A stretch of DNA of 64,000 nucleotides from the NCBI RefSeq assembly GCF_016765655.2, contig NZ_CP086106.1, positions 124,001 through 188,000 of the forward strand. The letters are read 5' to 3'. Made by a program: the position numbers and the translations under genes. This DNA comes from Skermanella mucosa (GTDB lineage: Bacteria > Pseudomonadota > Alphaproteobacteria > Azospirillales > Azospirillaceae). The notes under the pieces were generated by a model. The model searched no databases. It was not told where the DNA came from and saw only the letters and a program-made list of their open reading frames with translations. Below are positions 35,879 through 44,436 of this stretch, in pieces (position 1 is the first letter of the stretch; each line of letters opens with the position of its first letter).

Positions 35879-36667
35879 ATGGCTCGTCGCAAACCCCCCG
35901 TCATCCCTGACGCCCTGCTCGACCAACTTCTTGCCGGGTCCGACGCGAAGAGCGCGTTCGATCCGAACGGCCTTCTGGACGGCCTGAAGAAGGCGCTTGC
36001 GGAGCGGGCGCTGAATGCCGAGATGGACCATCATCTCGCCGGCGAGAATGAGGCCGGCAACGGCCGGAACGGCTACGGCCGCAAGACGGTGCTGACCGAC
36101 ACCGGCAAGCTGGAACTGGAGATCCCGCGCGATCGGCGGGCGACCTTCGATCCGCAGCTCATCGCCAAGTACCAGCGTCGCTTTCCAGGCTTCGACGACA
36201 AGATCATATCGATGTATGCCCGCGGCATGAGCGTGCGGGAGATCGTCGGGCACCTGCGCGAGCTCTACGGCGTGGAGGTCTCGCCCGACCTGATCAGCGC
36301 CGTGACCGACGCCGTGCTGGACGAGATCGCCGCCTGGCAGGCCCGGCCGCTGGAGCCGGTCTACCCGCTGGTGTTCTTCGACGCCCTGCGGGTCAAGGTC
36401 CGCGACGAGGGACTGGTCCGCAACAAGGCCGTCCACGTGGCCCTCGGTGTGCGGGCCGACGGCACCAAGGAGATCCTCGGCCTGTGGCTGGAGCAGAACG
36501 AGGGCGCCAAGTTCTGGCTGCGCGTCCTGAACGAGCTGCGCAATCGCGGCGTGGAGGACATCCTGATCGCCGTGGTCGACGGGCTGAAGGGCTTTCCCGA
36601 CGCCATCCAGGCGGTGTTCCCGCAGGCCATGGTCCAGACCTGCATCGTGCACCTGCTTCGCAACAGC
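35879..36667 (+). pseudogene. IS256 transposase, N-terminal part
   Basis: The first 263 codons of a Mutator-type transposase: RNGYGRKTVLTDTGKLELEIPRDR region (positions 56-80), FDDKIISMYARGMSVREI, VYPLVFFDALRVKVRD with the first catalytic Asp, and VVDGLKGFPDAI with the second. The frame is broken by the IS66 insertion after residues LLRNS and continues at 39408. The start has GGAG about eight bases upstream. Confidence 0.85.
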
Positions 36668-36764
36668 GTAACCGGCCGGTCCAGGCCGCCTTACAAGGAC
36701 TTTGCTATCGAGATAGCTTACGTCGTTAACGACGTCGTTATGGACATCAACAGCGAGGTGAGAT

Positions 36765-37139
36765 ATGCGGGTGGAGGTGCTGAGCAGGGGAGAGCGCCGG
36801 CGTCGCTGGTCATTGGACGAGAAGATGCGGATTGTCGCCGAGGCTGCCGCTCCCGGGTCCAGCGTCTCGGAGGTGGCCCGCCGGCATGACATCTCCCGGC
36901 AGAACATCTATCAGTGGCGCTGCGAGTTGAAGCACAAGGCTGTCCATCCAACGGGTAAGGCCGTGTTCCTCCCGGTCGAAGTGACGGAGGACGAGCCGGG
37001 CCCGGGCGCTGGATGCGGCGGGGATGTGCCAGGCCACCCTGTCGAGATCGGGCTGCGCAGTGGCCGCACCCTCCGCTTTGCCGCCGACATTCCGGATCGC
37101 GTTCTGATGCGGCTGATCCGGGTCGCGGAGGCGGCATGA
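36765..37139 (+). CDS. tnpA: IS66 TnpA (helix-turn-helix accessory protein)
   Basis: The protein has 124 residues. A helix-turn-helix of the IS66 Orf1 type occupies residues 12-50 (RWSLDEKMRIVAEAAAPG, SEVARRHDISRQNIYQWR), and the C-terminal part (VEIGLRSGRTLRFAADIPD) is typical of the family. The stop overlaps the TnpB start by four bases (ATGA). It is required for IS66 transposition in studied members and probably binds DNA ends. Confidence 0.85.
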   Translation: MRVEVLSRGERRRRWSLDEKMRIVAEAAAPGSSVSEVARRHDISRQNIYQWRCELKHKAVHPTGKAVFLPVEVTEDEPGPGAGCGGDVPGHPVEIGLRSGRTLRFAADIPDRVLMRLIRVAEAA

Positions 37140-37483
37140 TCGGCCCGGGCACCGGCGTTCGGGTTTATCTCGCCTGCGGGGTCACGGACCTGCGCAAGGG
37201 GATCGCCGGGCTGGCGGCGGTCGCGCAGGAGCATCTCCGGCAGGCCCCCGGCTCGGGTGCCGTCTTCGCCTTCCGGGGGCGTCGGGGCGACAGGATCAAG
37301 CTGCTCCACTGGGACGGCCAGGGGTTTTGCTTGTATTACAAGGTTCTCGAGCAGGGCCGCTTCCCCTGGCCAGCACCTTCGGACGGATCGGTACGGCTGA
37401 CGGCGGCACAACTCGCAATGCTGTGGGAGGGAATAGACTGGAGACGTCCCGCCTGGACTTCCCGGCCGACGCGGGTCGGGTGA
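37136..37483 (+). CDS. tnpB: IS66 TnpB accessory protein
   Basis: The protein has 115 residues and the IS66 Orf2 signature: VYLACGVTDLRKGIAGLAA, FRGRRGDRIKLLHWDGQGFCLYYK (as motifs DRIKLLHWDGQG and FCLYYKVLEQGRFPWP) and a Trp-rich end. It starts inside the TnpA stop. The longer frame from 37013 is a shadow of tnpA. Its biochemical role is not known. Confidence 0.88.
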   Translation: MIGPGTGVRVYLACGVTDLRKGIAGLAAVAQEHLRQAPGSGAVFAFRGRRGDRIKLLHWDGQGFCLYYKVLEQGRFPWPAPSDGSVRLTAAQLAMLWEGIDWRRPAWTSRPTRVG

Positions 37484-37546
37484 CATTCTCTGGTCATGAC
37501 TGAGGGATTACTGTTGCCCGCCATGAAGTTCTGCTAAACTAGATCC

Positions 37547-39172
37547 ATGCAGCAGCAGCCCGATGTTCTGCCCGACGACCCAGCCGCCCTGAAGGCGATC
37601 ATCCTCGCCCAGCGTGAGGAGATGGCCCGCGCCAGGGCGTCGGCGCTGGCCTTCGAGGCCCTGGTCCAGGCGCTTCGGATCCAGATCGCCAGGCTGCGGC
37701 GGCAGCGGTTCGGACCGAGTTCGGAGCGGATCGACCGTGAACTCGAGCAACTCCAGCTGACGCTCGAGGACGTCGAGGTGGCGATTGCCGCCAACGATGC
37801 TTCGGGCGAACATTCCGATGCCCGTGACGCCGGGGAGGAGCCGGCATTACCGAGAGGCGAACCCCGCCGGCGGGGTAAACCGCGCCTTCGCGACGACGCG
37901 CCGCGCGAGCGGATCGTGCTCGATCCCGGCGACCACTGCCCCGACTGCGGAGGCCCGCTTCGTCTGCTCGGCGAGGACTTGTCCGAGGTTCTCGAGTTCG
38001 TCGCGGCCAAGCTCAAGGTGATCGAGACCAGGAGGCCGAAGAAGTCCTGCCGGCTGTGCGAGAGGATCGTCCAGGAGCCGGCGCCGCCCCGGCCGATCCG
38101 GCGGGGAATGGCGGGTCCCGCCCTGCTGGCCCATGTCCTGGTCTCGAAGTTCGACGATCACCTTCCCCTGTACCGCCAGGGCGAGATCTTCGCCCGGATG
38201 GGGGCCGACATTCCCCGGTCCACCCTGATCGACTGGTGCGGCCAGGCGGTCGCGACCCTGCGGCCCCTGACCGACCTGATCCGCGCCGAGGTCATGCGGT
38301 CGGACCGGCTGCATGCCGATGATACGCCGATCCGCGTCCTTGATCCGGGACGCCGCGCCGTCGAGGGCAAACCCCGCGGGGTCAAGGAAGGGCGGATCTG
38401 GGTCTATCTCCGCGACGACCGGCCCTGGGGCGGGAGCGATCCGCCCGCCGTGACCTACTTCTTCTCGCCCGACCGCAAGGGCGAGCACCCGCAGGCCCAT
38501 CTCGCGGGCTTCGAGGGCGTGTTGCAAGCCGATGCCTACGGCGGCTTCAGGAAGCTCTACGAGCCGGGCGCCGAGGGCCATCGGCGGATCCGCGAGGCGG
38601 CATGCTGGGCTCATCTGCGCCGCGCCTTCCACGACGTCTGGAAGTCCACCGGCTCCCCGATCGCCTTCGAGGCGCTGGAGCGGATCGGCGTCCTGTACGA
38701 CATCGAGCGCGAGATCACCGGGCGGCCGGCGGAGGAGCGGCGCCGCATCCGGCAGGAGCGAAGCCGAGGTCCGGTCGAAGCCTTCCAGGCCTGGTGCGAG
38801 GACCGGCTCCGGCGCATCCCCGGCAAGGGCGACCTGCCGACGGCGATGCGCTACTTCCTCAAGCGCGTCGAGGCCTTCTCCCTGTTCCTCGAGGACGGGC
38901 ACGTGGCGATTGACAACAACCCGGCCGAGCGGGCGATCCGGCCGATATCGGTCGGCAGGAAGAATTATCTCTTCGCCGGCTCGGACGCCGGCGGCGCCGT
39001 GATCGCGGACGCGATGACGATCATCGAGACGGCCAAGCTCTCGGGTCTCGATCCCGAGGCTTATCTCGCGGCCATACTCGACCGCATCGGCGACCATCTG
39101 ATCACCCGACTGCACGAACTCCTGCCCTGGAACTGGGCCTCCAGCGAGGCGCTTCGGGCACAAGTCGCCTGA
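37547..39172 (+). CDS. tnpC: IS66 TnpC transposase
   Basis: The transposase has 541 residues: an N-terminal leucine-rich helical region (about 1-100, IARLRRQRFGPSSERID), a zinc-finger-like CPDCGGPLRLLGED with a second Cys pair (SCRLCERIV), then the DDE core with HADDTPIRVLDPGRR, LQADAYGGFRKLY, CWAHLRRAFHDVW and IDNNPAERAIRPISVGRKNYLFAGSD (as motif NNPAERAIRPI). No frameshift is visible, so it is probably functional. Confidence 0.9.
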   Translation: MQQQPDVLPDDPAALKAIILAQREEMARARASALAFEALVQALRIQIARLRRQRFGPSSERIDRELEQLQLTLEDVEVAIAANDASGEHSDARDAGEEPALPRGEPRRRGKPRLRDDAPRERIVLDPGDHCPDCGGPLRLLGEDLSEVLEFVAAKLKVIETRRPKKSCRLCERIVQEPAPPRPIRRGMAGPALLAHVLVSKFDDHLPLYRQGEIFARMGADIPRSTLIDWCGQAVATLRPLTDLIRAEVMRSDRLHADDTPIRVLDPGRRAVEGKPRGVKEGRIWVYLRDDRPWGGSDPPAVTYFFSPDRKGEHPQAHLAGFEGVLQADAYGGFRKLYEPGAEGHRRIREAACWAHLRRAFHDVWKSTGSPIAFEALERIGVLYDIEREITGRPAEERRRIRQERSRGPVEAFQAWCEDRLRRIPGKGDLPTAMRYFLKRVEAFSLFLEDGHVAIDNNPAERAIRPISVGRKNYLFAGSDAGGAVIADAMTIIETAKLSGLDPEAYLAAILDRIGDHLITRLHELLPWNWASSEALRAQVA

Positions 39173-39173
39173 A

Positions 39174-39395
39174 ATGGCCGCGATCAGCTCCGTCTTCACC
39201 ATCGCCCGCGTCGCCGAAATGCTCGGTGAGGACGAGGATCTGCTGCACGAGGTCAGCCTCGACATGGAACCTGAGGACGGCGTCCTCTGGATCTACGGTG
39301 TCGGAGGCGAGGAAGTCCTGGCGTTCACTGCCTTCGGCATCGAGAACCTGCGCGATCTCATCCCCCTCTACAAAAAACCGGTCCCTAGGCCTTGA
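39174..39395 (+). CDS. IS66 small accessory protein
   Basis: The 73-residue acidic protein begins right after tnpC. It has a helix near the start (FTIARVAEMLGEDEDLLHEV) and a beta-rich centre (GVLWIYGVGGEEVLAFT). Proteins of this kind are common at the end of IS66 elements; the function is not known. Confidence 0.7.
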   Translation: MAAISSVFTIARVAEMLGEDEDLLHEVSLDMEPEDGVLWIYGVGGEEVLAFTAFGIENLRDLIPLYKKPVPRP

Positions 39396-39407
39396 GCGGC
39401 CGGTTAC

Positions 39408-39847
39408 GCAACAGCCTGGAGTTCGTCTCCTGGAAGGACCGCCGGGCCGTCGCAGCCGCCCTGAAGGACATCTACAGGGCGATCGACGCCACGACCGCCG
39501 AGGCCGCGCTGGAAACCTTCGAGGACAGCGCCTGGGGGCGCAAGTATCCGGCCATCGGCCCGTGCTGGCGCCGCGCCTGGAACGAGGTGGTGCCGTTCTA
39601 CGCCTTCCCGGCCGAGGTCCGGCGTATCCTGTACACCACCAACGCCATCGAGTCCTTGAATGCCAAGCTCCGTCGGGCCGTTCGCGCCCGAGGCCACTTC
39701 CCGACCGACGACGCCGCCCTGAAGCTGATCTTCCTGGTCTTGCACAGGACCGAGAAACAGTGGACCATGCCGGCGCGGGAGTGGGCCATGGCAAAGGCTC
39801 AGTTCGCCGTCCTCTTCGGTGAGCGCTTCACAAAGGCATTCGCCTGA
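39408..39847 (+). pseudogene. IS256 transposase, C-terminal part
   Basis: This continues the transposase interrupted at 36668: NSLEFVSWKDRRAVAAALKD, then VVPFYAFPAEVRRILYTTNAIESLN with the catalytic Glu, and a normal C-terminus (LFGERFTKAFA). Removing the IS66 element and one copy of GCAACAGC rejoins the frame. Confidence 0.85.
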
Positions 39848-39894
39848 TCATGCGAAACCGCCCGCCCTCACACGAAATTCCTGACACTCTCAGA

Positions 39895-39963
39895 AAAGCG
39901 TTTCTCCTCATATGATTATCCTCACCCTGCGGCGCACTCGCCTTGCACCGGGAATGCGGATGG
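39895..39963 (-). repeat. ISL3 left-end fragment, inverted
   Basis: On the minus strand these 69 bp match the first bases of ISL3 copies 1 and 2, including the terminal repeat (GGTCCATCCGCATTCCCGG) and the stretch CATATGAGGAGAAACGC. It is cut on its inner side by the IS256 right end region. Confidence 0.7.
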
Positions 39964-40105
39964 ACCCAAAGAAGATGGCGTCCATTGTCGCGCGATCCGG
40001 AGCGCGCCGGTTGTGGCATCCCAGCGAGCGCGGCAGCAGCGCTTCCGTGCGCTGCCAGAGCTCATCCGGCAAGTGCCAGCTGGTATCCTGGATCAGCACA
40101 CCCAT
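39964..40105 (-). pseudogene. IS5-family transposase, N-terminal fragment
   Basis: MGVLIQDTSWHLPDELWQR, then EALLPRSLGCHNRRAPDR and ATMDAIFF, is the start of an IS5-group transposase, cut by an ISL3 end. It corresponds to the part missing from the fragment at 29538-29768, so one element may have been split by ISL3 insertion and later rearranged. Confidence 0.65.
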
Positions 40106-40206
40106 TGTATCCTCCATACCTGATTGCTTCGCCTTCAGTCTGTCCTTGGCTGCACGGAGCATCGCGCCCCTTCCACTGTCACCAAGCTCCTGAGGAGTGA
40201 TCCGTT

Positions 40207-41349
40207 TCAGAGCCCTGCCGCCGCAGAGAAGTCCAGACGCACGACTTCCATAGGTCGAGATTTGCCACGGACGGGCATCAGGCCGAGTGGTGTCGCCTTC
40301 ATCTCTGAAGGTAGCGGAACCTGGTCAAGAACAGAGCGACTTACAAGGATACTACTGCCACTGGTACGGGCAATTTGCTCAAGTCGAGCTGCCGTGTTCA
40401 CTGTGTCGCCAAGGAAGGTGATCTTCTGCTTAAACTCACCAACTTCCCCAGTCACCACAGGCCCTAGATGCATTCCTGCCCTATAATCAATTTCATGACC
40501 ATACCGCTGATGGAATACTGAGCGACTGCCATCCAACCGCTTCTTGAGCAAGGGGAAGAACATCAGCGCATCACGGCTATCTTTCCCGACTGGCCAAGTA
40601 ACAATAATCTCATCTCCGATATAGTCGTGAACATCACCGTTGCAATCGAACGCCACACGTCCAGCTATACGGAAGAAATCATCCAGGTAAGCGTGAAATT
40701 TGAGATCACCGATCGTCTCAGCGATAGCTGTGGAGTTGGAAACGTCAAGGAAAAGAAATAGGCGCACTTCATGCTGCGGCCGATGATAACGGCCAACAAA
40801 GAAGTTGAATAGAACATTAGATCCGAGAAGCCGACCTGCGGCCAGCAATACGTTTGCGACAAAGGCAGCAAGCACCGTGGCTATGATGGTTTCCCTATGA
40901 GCCAAAAGATCCGTCAGTGGGGGGCCATCAGAGTGGTGGGTTAGGCGCGACCCGATCGCCGTGCCAAGCAAAATCCAGAATGCATATCCGGTTGACTTAA
41001 TCAGAACGAGAAGTCCGAAGGGCCATCGACGGCTCGGTGAAAAAACCAGCCAGCGACGGAAAAGAACCTCGTATCCCACGATCGGAACACCTATCACGGT
41101 GACTGTGACTGCGGCATAAATCGCGCCGTCCTTTGGGGATGGACCTGTTAAGGCTCCATAAAGTGCAGCTAGAGCTAGGACACCGAGTCCAACCCAGATG
41201 AAACGGAATAAAGTTTTTAAATTTATGTAACTTGGAGCGAAACGGCGAGCCTCGTCTCTCGACAACCCAACGCAGTCTCCCAACGCTTGTGGATGAGATT
41301 CTTTTGTCAAAGCTGGACCATATTTACTGCTTTTTTGTTGCTGTCTCAC
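40207..41349 (-). CDS. Membrane-bound class III adenylate/guanylate cyclase
   Basis: The protein has 380 residues. About four to five membrane helices (near 45-65, 75-95, 107-130 and 150-172) precede a C-terminal class III cyclase domain: LFLFLDVSNSTAIAE near 195 (first metal Asp), YIGDEIIVTW near 240 (second metal Asp), HLGPVVTGEVGEFKQKITFLGDTVNTAARLE (as motif LGDTVNTAARLE) near 320. Key metal residues are present, so it probably makes cAMP or cGMP. The start is GTG with a weak ribosome site. A decayed paralogue lies at 55045-55311. It is flanked by IS fragments. What it senses is unknown. Confidence 0.85.
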   Translation of the reverse strand: MRQQQKSSKYGPALTKESHPQALGDCVGLSRDEARRFAPSYINLKTLFRFIWVGLGVLALAALYGALTGPSPKDGAIYAAVTVTVIGVPIVGYEVLFRRWLVFSPSRRWPFGLLVLIKSTGYAFWILLGTAIGSRLTHHSDGPPLTDLLAHRETIIATVLAAFVANVLLAAGRLLGSNVLFNFFVGRYHRPQHEVRLFLFLDVSNSTAIAETIGDLKFHAYLDDFFRIAGRVAFDCNGDVHDYIGDEIIVTWPVGKDSRDALMFFPLLKKRLDGSRSVFHQRYGHEIDYRAGMHLGPVVTGEVGEFKQKITFLGDTVNTAARLEQIARTSGSSILVSRSVLDQVPLPSEMKATPLGLMPVRGKSRPMEVVRLDFSAAAGL

Positions 41350-41475
41350 ACAGGAACTTAGGCATATTTGATTTTACAGCATGCCATCACGACGTTCATC
41401 CAGTAGGCCACCTTTTCTCCCATATGCGCTATGAGAAAGGCACAGGGACTCCGACCAGAGGCACGCGCCTTGCCC

Positions 41476-41991
41476 TCAATGAACATGGACCAAAGTACTT
41501 TTGCTCCAACCCCTGAAGTGCAATGTTATCGGAAAATTATCTCCGGATTGAAGAACTTTCTCCAGCGGGTAAATCTCATAATGGAGGTGGGAGGTTGTAA
41601 GATCCAACGTCTCTTCTGACGGGATACCAATAGATTGCAGGACTGAAGTGTTTTCGGAGCCTACGCGTGCGACAAGCTCTGTCTTTGCTGCCACGGGCGT
41701 TGATATTCCAAGAAGATGGAGATCTGTACGGCTATTGTTTGTAATTTGGAACCTCACTCTCGATCGACCACCCTTCGCGGTGGGCGTTGCGGTCGCGGCT
41801 TCTATACGTATGTCGCCCAGATCTACCGACTCATCCGCAAACGCGGGATGTATCGTGAGCACCATCAAACCTCCCAGAGACCAAGCAGCAATCCAGCGCA
41901 GCACGAATGATGGCAATGAAATTTCAATGCGATTGTAGAAAATTTTCAATAAAGCTCGGCCGCACGTGGAAATTCTAACTGTGCCTGTCAT
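41476..41991 (-). CDS. Degenerate PCu(A)C-like periplasmic protein
   Basis: The protein has 171 residues. A long N-terminus with a hydrophobic segment (about residues 30-49, ending AFADES) would export it. The mature domain has PCu(A)C-like features: RVRFQITNNSRTDLHLLGISTPVAAKTEL, PSEETLDL and SGDNFPITLHF (as separate short motifs). The copper motif normally has H..M with about ten residues and then HxM; here the Met residues are missing and only HLHYEIYPL remains, so Cu(I) binding is doubtful. AGGA lies about nine bases before the ATG. It lies 127 bp upstream of the cyclase gene, on the same strand. Confidence 0.6.
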   Translation of the reverse strand: MTGTVRISTCGRALLKIFYNRIEISLPSFVLRWIAAWSLGGLMVLTIHPAFADESVDLGDIRIEAATATPTAKGGRSRVRFQITNNSRTDLHLLGISTPVAAKTELVARVGSENTSVLQSIGIPSEETLDLTTSHLHYEIYPLEKVLQSGDNFPITLHFRGWSKSTLVHVH

Positions 41992-42274
41992 TGACTTGCA
42001 TCCTGATGTTCGAAATCAGACCTTGAGTGAGGTTTTGCTCGTTTCTGAAGGCTCAGCTCCTCTCGTCCCATGGGTGCTTCAAAGGTGAAGCATAGCATGA
42101 GATGACCGTCTGTCTTATTTTTCGTATGTAACAAATCATTGCAATGAGTTATGCGACCTTGGATGATCTGCTAGTGATCACCACCGAACCTTGCTTCCCG
42201 ATGCTGTAAAGGGCGGATGAAGCTTGGTCCATCCGCATTCCCGATACCGCTGGCGAATTCCCTATGCGGTTTTA
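41992..42274. other. Intergenic region with an ISL3-type end
   Basis: No gene is present in 283 bp. At 42226-42243 the bases TGGTCCATCCGCATTCCC repeat the ISL3 terminal sequence, cut by the IS5 element that follows. Confidence 0.5.
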
Positions 42275-43176
42275 GGCATGGTTTTCAGAACCGGGTGAGA
42301 CGGTTTGCGATGAAGAAGATGGCTGCGGCTGTGAGCAGGGCGAGGACGATCCGGCCCAGCTTATCGTGCCTTCGGTCCAGGCGTTTGTTGGCCAGCAGCC
42401 AGGCGCAGCCGTGCTCAACGATGCACCGGACCTTACCGAGCCCGGACCCATGCGCCTCACCGACTTTCCGAATGTGGGGACGGATGCCGTCACGCAAGCA
42501 AAGCCAGCGGTTGTACTGCATTCGGCATTGTCTAAAGCCCCGGCGCTGTCGTAGCCTGCGTCAGCATAGAGCTTGCCAATGGCGACGCAGACGACCTGGG
42601 CCAGACGCAGCAGGTCGGAGAAGAGTTTCGTGTCGTGGACGCTGGCGGCGGAAGGGATGACCGCCAGCGGGATGCCGTCGGTCGCGACCACGACGTGATA
42701 CTTGGTCCCCGCTTTGCCGCGGTCAGTCGGGTTCGGGCCAGTCAGCTCGCCGCCTCTCTTGGCCCGCACCGAGCAACTATCGACCACGACGTCCCATGCG
42801 GTGACGTCCGGACCCGAGCGCGCCATGCGGACGAGGACGGCATGCACCCGGTGGAGCAGCGCCGTTCTGTGCCACTCGTCCAGGCGGCGACGCAGAGTAG
42901 AGCCTGAGGCGCGCCCGTCGACGGCTCGGAGCGCGCGCCATTGGACACCCTCGCGCACGAAGAAGCGGAGCGTCTCGATGACTTCCGCGGTGGGCACTGG
43001 CGGACGACCGGGACCAGGAGGCCGGTCCTCAATCCGGTCGATGATCCCCGCTACCAACTCCGCCACCGTCGCCCTCATGCTCGCCTCCTTGCGCCGAAGG
43101 CACAGGAAATCGATGGCAGGTCAGCCGGTTTCCAGCAGGGTAATCACCAAGTGAGAGTTCTGGAAACCGCCCCTTA
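42275..43176 (-). mobile_element. IS5-family element, inserted in an IS1182 remnant
   Basis: Imperfect terminal repeats (GGTTTTCAGAAC near 42281 and its mirror GTTCTGGAAACC near 43160) enclose a frameshifted IS5-type transposase. The right end abuts the 3' part of an IS1182 transposase gene. Confidence 0.65.
42285..43078 (-). pseudogene. IS5-family transposase, frameshifted near its C-terminus
   Basis: The main frame has FFVREGVQWRALRAV, TAWDVVVDSCSVRAKRGGE with the first Asp, GPNPTDRGKAGTKYHVVV, and ADAGYDSAGALDN with the second Asp. The last part (YNRWLCLRDGIRPHIRKVG and VEHGCAWLLANKRLDRRHD, the usual Glu region) is in another frame from about 42525. Because the shift is near the end, not in the middle, mutation is more likely than programmed frameshifting. 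Confidence 0.75.
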
Positions 43177-44125
43177 GGCATCATGAGGGCGGTAAATGCC
43201 AATTGGCGGGTTTGGGCACGCGGTTCAGCGATCAGCCAGCAATAGATGCGGCCCAGGTCGATGGCGGCGATCAGGAGATGCTGCAAATGCGTCTTGGCCT
43301 GTCCGATATAACGCGAGCGCCGCAGATGGAAAGCCCTGACGCCTTGTGAGATTGTTCCTTCGATACCGGCCCGTTTGCCATACTGCTCGCGGAACTCTGC
43401 CGTTTTCTCCCGATGCCGGGCCGCCTGCAAGGCGATCTGAAGCTCCGGCACCTGCAGGGTCAATGTGCGCCGGACACCATCGGCGTCGATACAGTCGAGG
43501 CGGTGGGGACAGGCCTTGCAGGTCGAACTGGCGACGTTGACCCCGATGACCGGTTTGCCCCTGGGTTCCTGCGTCGGGACCCAGTTGGCACTGGTCTGCC
43601 CGGCCGGGCAGATCGCCTGGCGCCGCTCCCAATCGATGGTGAAGTCCTGCGCGGCGAAGCCTTTGTTCTCGCGCCCTCGGCGGTGATAATCGCCGCGCGT
43701 CGGTCCCAGCAGGTCAACGTCGTACCGGGTGCGGCTGGACAGCAGGCGTTTGGCATCGACATAGCCGGTATCGGTCAGATGCACCGCCGGGAACAGACCG
43801 TCGGCGGCCGAAGCATGGTGTATCGTCTCCAGCACATCACCGTCGGCCACAGGAGCAGCAGTGATTTCCACGTGGGTGATCAGGTGAGGCTGGTTGTCCT
43901 CGCAGCTTTCCGTGAGATGCACCTCGTAGCCGACCCAGGAGGTGCTGCGTTTCTTGGCGAAATGCGCTTCGGGATCATAAGGCGACGCAATGAACAGGGC
44001 CGACGGCGGCACCCCCTCCGCTTCGAGCAAGTCGATGCCGATGCCATGGCCTGGCTGCGTTCTCTCCATGGCTCCCCGCAGGTGCCCTACGTATGCGCCC
44101 GCGTTCAGATACCACCGACACACGT
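43177..44125 (-). pseudogene. IS1182-family transposase, C-terminal fragment
   Basis: The fragment has HLTDTGYVDAKRLLSSRTRYDVDLLGP, then FTIDWERRQAICPAGQTS, CKACPHRLDC and KRAGIEGTISQGVRAFHLRRSRYIG (as motifs), the typical C-terminal half of an IS1182 transposase. The N-terminal half is missing here and the last codons are replaced by the IS5 end. A fragment of an IS1182 N-terminus lies at 48420-48700. Confidence 0.75.
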
Positions 44126-44149
44126 GTCCGGCGGCATCATCAGCATTTC

Positions 44150-44436
44150 GCCTATTAAGCCGTGTGGGTGAGCGCGATCTTTCAGCCCTCGGACGCCGAT
44201 CAACTGGTTCGTGTTCCTCAACCTTCCAGTGCTACAGCCTCGGGAACCATCTCGGCGTAACGGCTTCGCCTCAATCCCCTTTATCTGCGGGCTACGTCAC
44301 CCTGCCAGTTGACGGCAGGTCACCGCCGCTTGGGCTCATGCCCCCTCACAGCAGAGGGCAAGGCTTTTCTCATTCTCCTCCTTTCTCATCAGCATTCCAG
44401 CGATATGCACCCCGGACCATCCGGGACGAGGCGCAC
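44150..44436 (-). ncRNA. Truncated group II intron 5' fragment (tentative)
   Basis: On the minus strand the IS3 OrfB reading frame breaks after the codons for DFTY-M at base 44437, and the following bases start GTGCGCC, the 5' consensus of group II introns. A stem CCCGGA/TCCGGG, a purine-rich GAGAAAGGAGGAGAATGAG segment and further paired segments resemble domain I. No reverse transcriptase is present, and the sequence gives way to an IS1182 fragment near 44150, so only the 5' part survives. Confidence 0.45.

Larger units (their letters stand above)
36668..39407 (+). mobile_element. Complete IS66-family element
   Basis: The element is 2,740 bp with terminal repeats GTAACCGGCCG and CGGCCGGTTAC, and an exact 8-bp target duplication GCAACAGC (36660-36667 and 39408-39415), the length expected for IS66. 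It encodes TnpA, TnpB, TnpC and a small accessory protein, all open. It looks recently inserted and potentially active. Confidence 0.92.
35822..39891 (+). mobile_element. IS256-family element, interrupted by an IS66 element
   Basis: Terminal inverted repeats of about 31 bp (starting GAGAGTGTCAGGAATTTCG at 35822, mirrored at 39861-39891) enclose a Mutator-type transposase gene. The gene is split at 36668 by a complete IS66 element. Flanking bases on the two sides show no target duplication, so the copy has probably been rearranged. Confidence 0.8.

Noticed and set aside
35525-36907. 460-codon minus-strand frame
   Set aside because: It is antisense to the IS256 transposase and the IS66 left end, and crosses an insertion junction, so it cannot be a real gene.
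37847-39265. 472-codon minus-strand frame
   Set aside because: It is antisense to IS66 tnpC, which has all expected motifs.
43029-44123. A single 364-codon transposase
   Set aside because: The last 50 codons come from an inserted IS5 element and the N-terminus is missing, so it is a remnant of IS1182.
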